Position numbers and translations under genes: made by a program. Below are positions 7,257-13,979 of a stretch of DNA of 16,833 nt, one piece after another. The notes below the pieces were generated by a model. That model did no database searches. It saw only the letters and a program-made list of their open reading frames with translations, and was not told the DNA's origin. Each line of letters begins with the position of its first letter. Positions within the stretch are counted from its first letter, which is position 1. Source of the DNA: JAHEYG01 sp040403535 (GTDB lineage: Bacteria > Bacteroidota > Bacteroidia > B-17B0 > Aurantibacillaceae); the NCBI GenBank assembly GCA_040403535.1, contig JBBAKL010000064.1:1-16833 (forward strand), written 5' to 3'.

Positions 7257-7829
7257 ATGGAAACAGGCAAATTAGTCATTTTTTCAGCCCCTTCGGGATC
7301 GGGTAAAACAACTATAGTCAAGCACTTACTAAAAGTTATGCCCGAAAAATTATCTTTTTCCATTTCGGCAACCAGTCGTCCAAAACGCGGCCTTGAAGAA
7401 AACGGAAAAGACTACCACTACCTAAGCAAAGAGGATTTTAAGAAAAGAGTTGATGCCGGTGAGTTTCTGGAATGGGAAGAGGTTTATGCGGGCGTATATT
7501 ACGGTACGCTAAGAAGTGAAGTTGAACGAATATGGGCAAGCGGCAAAAATGTAATTTTTGACATTGATGTCGAGGGAGGATTAAATTTAAAAAATCAATT
7601 TGGCGAAAAAGCACTGGCTGTTTTTGTGATGCCGCCAAGTATAAAAATTCTTGAAGAAAGATTACAGTCGAGAAGCACCGACAGTCCTGAAAGCATTGCA
7701 CGACGTGTAGCTAAAGCCGAAAAAGAATTGAAAACCGCAGAGCTATTTGATTCGTTTATACTGAATGAACATTTAGAAACAGCACTAGTAAAAGCGGAAA
7801 AAGTAGTAGGAGATTTTCTGGAGAAATAA
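7257..7829 (+). CDS. gmk: Guanylate kinase
   Basis: Converts GMP to GDP with ATP, a cytoplasmic step of guanine nucleotide synthesis. The 190-residue product has the P-loop APSGSGKT at residues 11-18, then SATSRPKRGLEENGKDYHYL (about 37-56) in the GMP-binding region. It continues with EWEEVYAGVYYGT and NVIFDIDVEGGLNLK, both standard for the family, and an RxxxR-type lid region near SIARRVAKAEKEL. An in-frame TTG at 7251 would add two residues, but it lies inside the -7 promoter box, so the ATG at 7257 is preferred. The gene diverges from rplU and ends just before a bidirectional terminator. Confidence 0.97.
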   Translation: METGKLVIFSAPSGSGKTTIVKHLLKVMPEKLSFSISATSRPKRGLEENGKDYHYLSKEDFKKRVDAGEFLEWEEVYAGVYYGTLRSEVERIWASGKNVIFDIDVEGGLNLKNQFGEKALAVFVMPPSIKILEERLQSRSTDSPESIARRVAKAEKELKTAELFDSFILNEHLETALVKAEKVVGDFLEK

Positions 7830-7846
7830 ATTCACGTTACTAAAAT

Positions 7847-7874
7847 AAAAAAGCCCGTTATACGGGCTTTTTTT
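7847..7874. terminator. Bidirectional intrinsic terminator between gmk and the DUF5606 gene
   Basis: A 12-bp perfect stem, AAAAAAGCCCGT (7847-7858) with ACGGGCTTTTTT (7862-7873), and a 3-nt loop. The A and T runs on either side give a U-tract in both directions, serving gmk on the plus strand and the convergent DUF5606 gene on the minus strand. Confidence 0.85.
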
Positions 7875-7891
7875 AAACAATTTACTTACGT

Positions 7892-8434
7892 TTACGCAGA
7901 ACCTGTTTTTCTAACACCGGCAGCCTTTTTTACACCAGCACTGGTTTTTACATTTTTACCTGTGTCTTTTGCAGTTGTTTTAGCTGGTGCTTTTTTTGCT
8001 TCAGTCTTTACAACTTTTGTTTCTTCAGAAGCTTCTTTCTTTTCTTCTTTTTCTTTTAAGTTTCCGGTAGTTTGTAAAATTGTATACCAGCTAAACAATT
8101 TGCGCATGTTACTTACATAAACGCGCTCTTTATCATATTCAGGAAGAATTTTTGAAAAATATGCTTCAATTTCTTTGTCTTCGGCCTTATGGCTAACACA
8201 CTGACCACCTTTTTCTTTTTCAAAAATGGCTGTCATAATTTCTTCAATAGGCTTATCTTCTCCGGTAGTGTACATTCCGATATCAGATAAGGTTGATACT
8301 TTTGTAGAAGAGTAAATGTTTGTGCGTTTTTTATCTGATAAGCCCTCGATAATAATGCCATTTTTAGATTGAGCAACAATCTTAAATAATCCCGGCTGGC
8401 CTGAAATAGATATTATACCTGTTAAGTCGATCAT
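7892..8434 (-). CDS. DUF5606-type protein with Lys/Ala-rich tail
   Basis: Residues 1 to about 110 match what I recall of the DUF5606 family, a Bacteroidota-specific cytoplasmic domain of unknown function. The start is MIDLTGIISISGQPGLFKIV, followed by GIIIEGLSDKKRTNIYSSTKVSTL and a conserved-looking YDKERVYVSNMRKLFSWYTIL segment. Residues from about 120 to 180 are a low-complexity Lys/Ala/Thr tail (KKAPAKTTAKDTGK and similar), probably disordered and nucleic-acid friendly in composition. No enzymatic motif is visible. It lies 34 nt after the HTH regulator on the same strand, but has a possible -7 box of its own. Family assignment is fairly sure; the function is not known. Confidence 0.82.
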   Translation of the reverse strand: MIDLTGIISISGQPGLFKIVAQSKNGIIIEGLSDKKRTNIYSSTKVSTLSDIGMYTTGEDKPIEEIMTAIFEKEKGGQCVSHKAEDKEIEAYFSKILPEYDKERVYVSNMRKLFSWYTILQTTGNLKEKEEKKEASEETKVVKTEAKKAPAKTTAKDTGKNVKTSAGVKKAAGVRKTGSA

Positions 8435-8453
8435 GTTTTAAAAAATTGGATTA

Positions 8454-8461
8454 CAAATGTA
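8454..8461 (-). promoter_or_regulatory. Putative -7 element of the DUF5606 gene
   Basis: On the minus strand this is TACATTTG, a perfect TAnnTTTG, ending 19 nt before the ATG. It sits in the 34-nt gap after the upstream regulator. A good -33 TTG at 19-23 nt is not visible, so strength is uncertain. Confidence 0.45.
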
Positions 8462-8468
8462 ACATTTT

Positions 8469-9470
8469 TTACAAATTCTTTATGCGTTCAAAACAATTAT
8501 CTATGTTTATATACATTTTACTAAAGAACTGATAACGTTGCTTTTCGGCTACTCCGCTAATTAGGGTGCTTTTTTTAATAATATTTTTTACCCAATGGTC
8601 GGTTTCGTCACAAAACTCAACGTTGTTTGTAGTTAGTGAATTAAAGGTATTGAATGTAATATAAGCGTATTTTGCCGGGCCGGTGTTTATATAGACGCAA
8701 TTGGTTCCCAGAACAACTTCGCTGTTATATAACGAATAATTCTCGTTTTGACTAGTTGCTTCTTTTCTACCTGTTTCCGCACATTGTTCAACATATTTTA
8801 CCATTGAACGGATTTCTTCAACAACCCGCAAGGCGTCTTCTTTGTTTTTAAAGACACCGCTGTCTACATAAAAATCAACTTGTTTAATTATAGTTAGAAT
8901 GGTTTCATTTGTCCAAACTTCAACGCTTGGTATTTTTTTATATTCTTCAAAAGCGCTTTTTGCTAGCTTAATTTGTTCTTCTGGAATTAATCCGAATTCG
9001 AATTTTTTTCCTTGAAAATCGGGAACATTCAAAACGCTACGTTGCCAATAAAACAGTTTAAACTGAATTAATTTTTCGCTAAAAAAGGAATAAAACAACG
9101 GAACCTCTTCAGCAATATAAGTTATTTTCTTTTCATTGAATGCCCCTATGGTTTTAACGTGAGCGTAAATTCTGTTAATGTATTTATCAAAATTATCTGC
9201 GCTATCAGTAAGTTTAGTATAGGTAAATGTTACGGAATCGCCGAGGCTTGAAAATATGCTATCAATAGAAATATTATATTTTTTTGTTATCGTATAAATT
9301 TCATCAATGCTTAAATCTGTTTCGCCCCTTATTCTGCGATAGGCGCTATCTATACTTACCTCTAATAATTCTGCAAGCTCCTCCGCCAGGCCCACATTTG
9401 GCGCAAGATTATCTTTCAGCTTTTGAATAAACACGGTTTGTATTGGCTGTGCCTTGCTTTTCTTTGACAT
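8469..9470 (-). CDS. Helix-turn-helix regulator with a large uncharacterised C-terminal region
   Basis: Putative DNA-binding protein of 333 residues. Residues about 26-72 read as an XRE/BetR-like helix-turn-helix: GLAEELAELLEVSIDSAYRRIRGETDLSIDEIYTITKKYNISIDSIF, given here only as a position guide (key residues LAEELA, SAYRRI, LSIDEI). About 260 residues follow that I cannot assign. They are helical, rich in aromatic and charged residues, with no visible enzyme motif or membrane segment, and may sense a ligand or mediate dimerisation. The gene diverges from the two small tandem genes at 9689 and 10029, so it may regulate them. That is inference from position. The overall plan resembles HTH proteins with a long C-terminal domain often seen in Bacteroidota genomes. 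Confidence 0.7.
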   Translation of the reverse strand: MSKKSKAQPIQTVFIQKLKDNLAPNVGLAEELAELLEVSIDSAYRRIRGETDLSIDEIYTITKKYNISIDSIFSSLGDSVTFTYTKLTDSADNFDKYINRIYAHVKTIGAFNEKKITYIAEEVPLFYSFFSEKLIQFKLFYWQRSVLNVPDFQGKKFEFGLIPEEQIKLAKSAFEEYKKIPSVEVWTNETILTIIKQVDFYVDSGVFKNKEDALRVVEEIRSMVKYVEQCAETGRKEATSQNENYSLYNSEVVLGTNCVYINTGPAKYAYITFNTFNSLTTNNVEFCDETDHWVKNIIKKSTLISGVAEKQRYQFFSKMYINIDNCFERIKNL

Positions 9471-9492
9471 TTTTTTTGCAATTTTTGTTTAT

Positions 9493-9500
9493 CAAATATA
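9493..9500 (-). promoter_or_regulatory. Putative -7 element of the HTH regulator gene
   Basis: On the minus strand TATATTTG, a perfect TAnnTTTG, ending 22 nt before the ATG at 9470. The upstream part is so AT-rich that no distinct -33 TTG can be picked. The rest of the 218-nt divergent gap (9471-9688) shows no gene. Confidence 0.5.
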
Positions 9501-9657
9501 CAATGTTTTATGTTTTATAATAATATATAGCTCCATATTTGTGTTTTATGCAATAATATTTGAGTAAAAGGGTCATAATTATTAATATTTTAAGAGTTTG
9601 CGCGTCTTTTTTACTATTAGTTGCGTTTTTCCGTTTCAAAAAGCATTGGGTTAAAAA

Positions 9658-9665
9658 TAGTTTTG
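9658..9665 (+). promoter_or_regulatory. Putative -7 element of the first small tandem gene
   Basis: TAGTTTTG, matching TAnnTTTG, 23 nt before the ATG at 9689. A TTTC at 9634-9637 lies 20 nt upstream as a weak -33. The element and its surroundings resemble the sequence before the next gene (TAGTTTTA at 9998-10005). Confidence 0.45.
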
Positions 9666-9688
9666 CTTCATAATTAATTCAAACAACT

Positions 9689-9928
9689 ATGAAAGACATC
9701 ATTTACCCATTTGTGCTGATTACAAGCTTTTTTGTAACGCACAAGAATGAATTTATTAATGAGCACAAAAGCCTTAAATCAAATGCAAAATGTCACAGAA
9801 GCGTTGTGACACCTGTAACAACAAAGAAAGATTCGGTTTATTATCATCGTTTACCGCATCCGAAAAATCCTCGAATAATAATTAACGCCGCGTGTTTTGT
9901 TTTCAACGACATTGATAAATCCTATTGA
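9689..9928 (+). CDS. Small hypothetical exported protein, possibly a decayed copy of the next gene
   Basis: A 79-residue product of unknown function. Its first 16 residues (MKDIIYPFVLITSFFV) closely parallel those of the lipoprotein encoded at 10029 (MKNIIYPLTVLAAMFV), and both have a similar promoter region. The lipid-attachment Cys is missing here: the second protein has VACEKK where this one has VTHKNE. A short stretch, DSVYYHRL (about 49-56), resembles the very end of the second protein (KTVYYQRL). The rest does not align by eye. It may be a rearranged or degenerating paralogue, or a genuine short secreted protein. Its stop codon lies within the first copy of an 11-bp direct repeat. Confidence 0.45.
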   Translation: MKDIIYPFVLITSFFVTHKNEFINEHKSLKSNAKCHRSVVTPVTTKKDSVYYHRLPHPKNPRIIINAACFVFNDIDKSY

Positions 9929-9961
9929 TTGATTTTTGAAATGTTGGAAACCTATTGATTG
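9921..9961 (+). repeat. 11-bp direct repeat between the two small genes
   Basis: CCTATTGATTG occurs at 9921-9931 and again at 9951-9961, exactly 30 bp apart. The first copy includes the stop codon of the 79-residue gene. It could be a scar of slippage or of the rearrangement that separated the two related genes. Confidence 0.6.
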
Positions 9962-9997
9962 TGGTGATTTCCTTTTAACCGACCCGCATGTACCTAA

Positions 9998-10005
9998 TAG
10001 TTTTA
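9998..10005 (+). promoter_or_regulatory. Putative -7 element of the small lipoprotein gene
   Basis: TAGTTTTA, one mismatch from TAnnTTTG, 23 nt before the ATG at 10029. That is the same distance as for the preceding paralogous gene. A TTCC-(T)TTT block lies 29 nt upstream in both cases, supporting common descent of the two promoter regions. Confidence 0.35.
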
Positions 10006-10028
10006 TTTATAATTAAATAATAATTCAA

Positions 10029-10418
10029 ATGAAAAATATAATTTATCCTTTAACCGTTTTAGCCGCCATGTTTGTAGCGTGCGAAAAAAAACAAGACTTA
10101 ATAGTTTCAGACAATGCATTAAATAATTCATTAAAAGAAACCACCTTATACTTAATACCCGGTAGTGATCCGATTCAAATCAGCAAATGGAAATGTGTTG
10201 GCGGAGACACTGTTTTTCAAGACACATTAAAATTAACATTGCAAAATGTTTGGTTTGATAAGAAAAGCAAAACGGAAATGCATAAGTATGTTTTTAGTTA
10301 TCCTGTTTGGAATCATTGCGAGTGGGTTGCCACTAATTATGACGCGGCAGTGATTAATCAACTGTCTTTTTCAAACGAGGATTGTAAAACAGTTTATTAT
10401 CAAAGACTCAACAATTAA
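10029..10418 (+). CDS. Small hypothetical lipoprotein
   Basis: A 129-residue product of unknown family. The leader MKNIIYPLTVLAAMFVAC ends in a good lipobox (FVAC, Cys18) followed by EKKQD, so membrane anchoring as a lipoprotein is well supported. The mature part (about 19-129) is mostly beta-like, with three further Cys (about residues 58, 98 and 120) that could form a disulfide. No motif was recognised. It ends in a strong terminator and shares its start region with the preceding 79-residue gene. The divergent HTH regulator is the closest candidate for control, by position only. Confidence 0.7.
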   Translation: MKNIIYPLTVLAAMFVACEKKQDLIVSDNALNNSLKETTLYLIPGSDPIQISKWKCVGGDTVFQDTLKLTLQNVWFDKKSKTEMHKYVFSYPVWNHCEWVATNYDAAVINQLSFSNEDCKTVYYQRLNN

Positions 10419-10446
10419 TAAAAGGGCTAAAGGCCCTTTTTTATTA
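10416..10446 (+). terminator. Intrinsic terminator after the small lipoprotein gene
   Basis: AAAAGGGC (10420-10427) pairs with GCCCTTTT (10433-10440) around a TAAAG loop. The stem can extend outward as TAAT/ATTA, and a T-tract follows on the plus strand. The stem begins at the stop codon of the lipoprotein gene. Confidence 0.8.
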
Positions 10447-10459
10447 TACTACATTTCTT

Positions 10460-10468
10460 TACCTTTTG
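10460..10468 (+). promoter_or_regulatory. Putative promoter element directly before the MtfA-like gene
   Basis: TACCTTTTG is TAnnTTTG with one extra T. It lies between the terminator and the ATG at 10475, ending 6 nt before it, so a start at the usual distance would give almost no leader. Confidence 0.35.
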
Positions 10469-10474
10469 GGCTTA

Positions 10475-11662
10475 ATGGCTACAACAGATATTCAACTATC
10501 AAGCGAAGAGGTTTTTGCTTTTTACGAAAAGTATTTCAAATACTTTAATACCCTTAGTAGTCCATATAAAAACCTTTTTGTTGATCGTGCGATTCGGTTT
10601 ATTCAGTCAAAAAACTTTGTTGGATTGAAAAACACGGGGGTGAATAATAAAGTAAAAGCAATAATCTCTGCATCTGCCATACAGTTAACCCTCGGTTTGG
10701 AAATTTGGCAGATGAATTACTTTCATACCATATTTGTTTTTCCGTCGGATTTTAAAAATGCAATTACAGGATTGTCTTTAAAAGGTGAAACAAACCTATC
10801 GGGTTTCGTGTCTTTTAGCTTTAGTAGTTTTATTGAGGGATATAGAATTAGCAACGATAATCTGAACCTTGGTTTACACGAATTTACACACGCTTTGCGT
10901 TTCAATGGTGTTAAGGGCGATAAAACAGATGTTTTTTTTGATAATTATTTTGAAAAATGGTTTTGCCACGCAAATGATGAGTATATAAAAGTAAAAAATG
11001 GGAATAAGAGTATTTTCAGACAATATGGCGGCACCAATATCAATGAGTTTTTAAGCGTTGTGGTGGAACATTTTTTTGAGTCACCAAATAAGCTTAAAAA
11101 TTCATGCCCCGATCTTTTTCTAGCAACCGGTATTTTGTTAAACCAAATAAACCACGCTGGTGTTACGTACGTTGGTGTAAGAGAAGTGTTGCTAAAAAGA
11201 CAATCATCCGGTCATTCCTTAAGTAATCTAATGCCTAAACAAGCCTTTTTTCGGTTACCCGGCGTTATTTCATCATATGTGCTTATTTTGATTAGCTTAA
11301 TAACATTCCTTCGGGCAGGACCCTTGTCATTCCCCGCTCTTTTCATGTTAATCCTTTCCTTATTATTAGTGCTAAGAAATGATTTTTATTATGCTCGTTT
11401 TAAAATTGAAGCAAATCAAGTCGTAATAAACTACGGATATTTTCTTTTTAAAAACAGAAAGATCATATCTGTTTTTCCAAATAAACTAATAAAAGTAAAT
11501 TTTAATCATATTGGGGGCAATGACGAAACCGTTAGTTTTGAATATTTAGACGCCGAAGGTTTTTTTACCGAGGCTGAAAGCCACGTTAATCTTAATCCGA
11601 ACGATAAAGCACTGTTAATTAATGAATTAAAGAAGTCTTTTGTTTGGGTACGCTCACATTAA
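10475..11662 (+). CDS. MtfA-like (M90) zinc peptidase fused to a membrane and PH-like module
   Basis: The N-terminal half resembles MtfA (Mlc titration factor A), a zinc-dependent peptidase. The signature is LGLHEFTHALRFNG, with HEFTH at residues 135-139, followed by INEFLSVVVEHFFESP (about 189-204), which fits the EFFAVxxExFFExP segment supplying the third ligand (E198). After about residue 255 the protein departs from MtfA. It has two hydrophobic segments (about 263-280 and 285-302) and then a beta-rich tail (FKIEANQVVINYGY and on) resembling bacterial PH-like domains of YdbS/YvbH type. Product length 395; MtfA is about 265. The ATG at 10475 is chosen because the in-frame TTG at 10466 lies in the promoter-like box. 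The peptidase domain is probably cytoplasmic, with a membrane hairpin between it and the tail. Substrate unknown. Confidence 0.82.
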   Translation: MATTDIQLSSEEVFAFYEKYFKYFNTLSSPYKNLFVDRAIRFIQSKNFVGLKNTGVNNKVKAIISASAIQLTLGLEIWQMNYFHTIFVFPSDFKNAITGLSLKGETNLSGFVSFSFSSFIEGYRISNDNLNLGLHEFTHALRFNGVKGDKTDVFFDNYFEKWFCHANDEYIKVKNGNKSIFRQYGGTNINEFLSVVVEHFFESPNKLKNSCPDLFLATGILLNQINHAGVTYVGVREVLLKRQSSGHSLSNLMPKQAFFRLPGVISSYVLILISLITFLRAGPLSFPALFMLILSLLLVLRNDFYYARFKIEANQVVINYGYFLFKNRKIISVFPNKLIKVNFNHIGGNDETVSFEYLDAEGFFTEAESHVNLNPNDKALLINELKKSFVWVRSH

Positions 11663-11680
11663 TCGAATGTTTATTATAGT

Positions 11681-11688
11681 TATCTTCG
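11681..11688 (+). promoter_or_regulatory. Putative -7 element of the aminopeptidase P gene
   Basis: TATCTTCG, one mismatch from TAnnTTTG, ending 18 nt before the ATG at 11707. No clear -33 TTG at the right spacing; the upstream gene ends at 11662, so some readthrough is also possible. Confidence 0.4.
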
Positions 11689-11706
11689 TGTCATAATCTA
11701 ATTCTT

Positions 11707-12999
11707 ATGAAATACGCTCCTATCAGTAAAAAATTATTTATAGACAACAGAAGGCGTTACAAAGAACACTTAAAGCCTGGTTCAATAGGTGTTTTTGTTA
11801 GTAACGATATTTTACCAACCAATGCTGATGGCGCTATGGGCTTCCGCCAAAACAGCGACTTGTTTTATTTAACAGGAGTTGATCAGGAAGATACTATTCT
11901 GGTCATTTTTCCGGACGCTAAAGACAACAAAATGCGCGAAATCCTTTTTGTTAAGGAAACCAGCGAACTAATTGCGATTTGGGAAGGGGCTAAATTAACT
12001 AAAGCCCAGGCTACCGAAACCAGCGGTATTGAAACCATATTCTGGTTCCACGAATTTGATAAAGTATTTAAAACCCTGGTTTTTCAGGCCGAAAATATAT
12101 ACTTAAACAGCAACGAACACACGCGCCGTTATATTGAAACAGAAACTGCCGAAATGCGGTTTGCAAAAATATTAAAGGATAAATATCCTTTACATAAAAT
12201 AGAGCGCTCTGCCCCTATTATGCATAAAATCAGGTCGATTAAAAGCACATACGAAATTGAACTGATTCAACAGGCGTGTGATATTACAGAGAAAGGATTT
12301 AGAAGATTATTAAGTTTTGTGAAGCCTGGCGTTTGGGAATATGAAATTGAAGCCGAATTAATTCATGAGTTTATCCGTAACAGAAGTAATGGTTTTGCAT
12401 ACGGGCCCATTATTGCAAGCGGACATAGCGCTTGTGTCTTACACTATGTAGAAAACAACAAACAATGTAAGGAGGGCGATGTTTTATTATTAGACACAGC
12501 GGCGGAATACTCCAATTATGCCAGCGATTTAACGCGCTGTATTCCGGTTAGCGGTAAGTTCAGCAAACGCCAGAAAGCTGTTTACAATGCGGTTTTACGT
12601 GTAATGAAGGCCGCCACTAAAATGCTAAAAGACGGTAATACGTTCGAAAAATACAATAAGGCGGTAGGCGAATTAATGACTGAAGAATTATTAAAATTAA
12701 GATTATTAAAAGCTTCGGATGTTAAGAAACAAAATCCCGCTTGGCCGGCGTATAAAAAATATTTCATGCACGGCACCTCCCATTTTTTAGGATTAGATGT
12801 ACATGATGTTGGGTTCTTTGGCGAACCAATGCGTCCGGGCATGGTTTTTACTGTAGAGCCAGGAATTTATATCCCGGAAGAAAATTTAGGTATTCGTCTG
12901 GAAAATAATATTCTTATTACGACTAAAGGACAAATTGATTTAATGAAAAACATTCCTTTAGAGGCCGACGAGATTGAAGAATTAATGAATAGTAAATAA
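11707..12999 (+). CDS. pepP: Xaa-Pro aminopeptidase (aminopeptidase P, M24B)
   Basis: Cytoplasmic metallopeptidase that removes an N-terminal residue preceding proline. Length is 430 residues, close to E. coli PepP. The N-terminal AMP_N domain spans about 1-135 (GFRQNSDLFYLTGV). The pita-bread catalytic domain holds the five metal ligands: D263 in LLLDTAAEY, D274 in ASDLTR, H359 in HGTSHFLGLDVHDVG, E384 in FTVEPGIY and E399 in GIRLENNILIT. The catalytic-site His in LHYVEN (about H246) is also present, as is H366 in DVHDVG. No signal peptide is seen. It stands alone, with a terminator directly after it, shared with the convergent T9SS pseudogene. Confidence 0.96.
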   Translation: MKYAPISKKLFIDNRRRYKEHLKPGSIGVFVSNDILPTNADGAMGFRQNSDLFYLTGVDQEDTILVIFPDAKDNKMREILFVKETSELIAIWEGAKLTKAQATETSGIETIFWFHEFDKVFKTLVFQAENIYLNSNEHTRRYIETETAEMRFAKILKDKYPLHKIERSAPIMHKIRSIKSTYEIELIQQACDITEKGFRRLLSFVKPGVWEYEIEAELIHEFIRNRSNGFAYGPIIASGHSACVLHYVENNKQCKEGDVLLLDTAAEYSNYASDLTRCIPVSGKFSKRQKAVYNAVLRVMKAATKMLKDGNTFEKYNKAVGELMTEELLKLRLLKASDVKKQNPAWPAYKKYFMHGTSHFLGLDVHDVGFFGEPMRPGMVFTVEPGIYIPEENLGIRLENNILITTKGQIDLMKNIPLEADEIEELMNSK

Positions 13000-13028
13000 A
13001 AAAAGCCCGGTTAATCCGGGTCTTTTTG
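13000..13028. terminator. Bidirectional intrinsic terminator after pepP
   Basis: CCCGG (13006-13010) pairs with CCGGG (13016-13020) around TTAAT. The stem is extended by AAAAAG (13000-13005) with CTTTTT (13022-13027) past one bulged T. A and T runs on both sides suit both pepP and the convergent leftward gene ending at 13062. Confidence 0.8.
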
Positions 13029-13061
13029 TTTCTTAATAATTATTATTATGTTAAATATAGA

Positions 13062-13979
13062 TTATTCCTTAGTGAATTTTCTATACAAGGGTTTCTCGTT
13101 TTTCGCCTCAATTTTCAAATAATAAAGTCCGGCAGGAATGCTTTCGACATTAATTGTGGAATCACCATTAAATAATTGTGTTTGTTTTCCCTGAAAATCA
13201 AACAATGTTATTGAATTGATTTTATTTTTATAAGTTACAGAAATAGTATTTGTTGTTGGATTAGGAAATATATTTAAATCGTGCTGCTCTGCCCCGACAT
13301 TTTGAATGCTTAAAATAAAGTTACAATTGCTCACCAAATTATAGCTGCCAAATATGTTATCAGAATAATACCTGAAAGAACCTCCTTCTAATAAATCAGG
13401 ATCAAGTATGGCGCCTTCGCAAACGAAAGGAAAAAGGAAATTCTTTTTACTCCCAATTTTTTCATAAACCGTATCGACAGCGGTTGTGGTAAAAGTGCTC
13501 ATAAAAACTGAAGTATACTTAAGGACTATTTTTTTGAGGAGAACAGAGTTTAGCATCACGTGGCCTGTATCAAATATAAGAACCTCTCTTCGCTGCGGTG
13601 TACACATTCCGGAATTAGGATGAACAATTCTTAACCACTTATCACCTATGCACGCATTAAAATTAAACAAGGCATCAAACATTGATAGTGAGTTAAAGTA
13701 ATAAACGACATTATTGTTTTTATACGTAAAATGATTTGCAACGGAAACAATAACCGTTCCGGTAGAGGCAAACATGGCATTATAACCTAAAAACCGATGA
13801 TTGATTTTCTTGCAGGTTTTCCCTTGAATTATTGAATCACCAATATATGTAAGCTCCGAATATCCGTTACATTGAAAACCACACATGCTATGTTTCCAAA
13901 CCGCACCAGTGGGTGACCGGGTTTAGGAACAGGCGGCGCGATATGCCATCAGCAACATTAAGAATATGTGAACCCTCAT
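13062..13979 (-). pseudogene. T9SS-sorted secreted protein interrupted by an in-frame stop after its signal peptide
   Basis: The main open frame (13062-13886 from its first ATG, 274 residues) ends in a T9SS sorting domain (NIFPNPTTNTISVTY, then IPAGLYYLKIE) but has no signal peptide. Reading upstream in the same frame, an ATG at 13977-13979 encodes MRVHIFLMLLMAYRAACS, a plausible leader. A TAA at 13923-13925 follows, then TRSPTGAVWKHS leading straight into the main frame. One C-to-T change from CAA (Gln) to TAA would explain the stop, and Gln right after the leader is common in this phylum. A possible -7 box (TATATTTA) lies just before that ATG. As it stands the gene would yield a protein that cannot be exported. 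The middle region (about 1-195) is not recognised beyond its likeness to other T9SS cargo (YIGDSIIQGKTCKKI). Confidence 0.65.

Noticed and set aside
13062..13979. Alternative genetic code reading TAA as Gln
   Set aside because: Other genes in the window (for example serS neighbours, pepP and mnmG) end naturally at TAA, so a nonsense mutation or sequencing error is far more likely.
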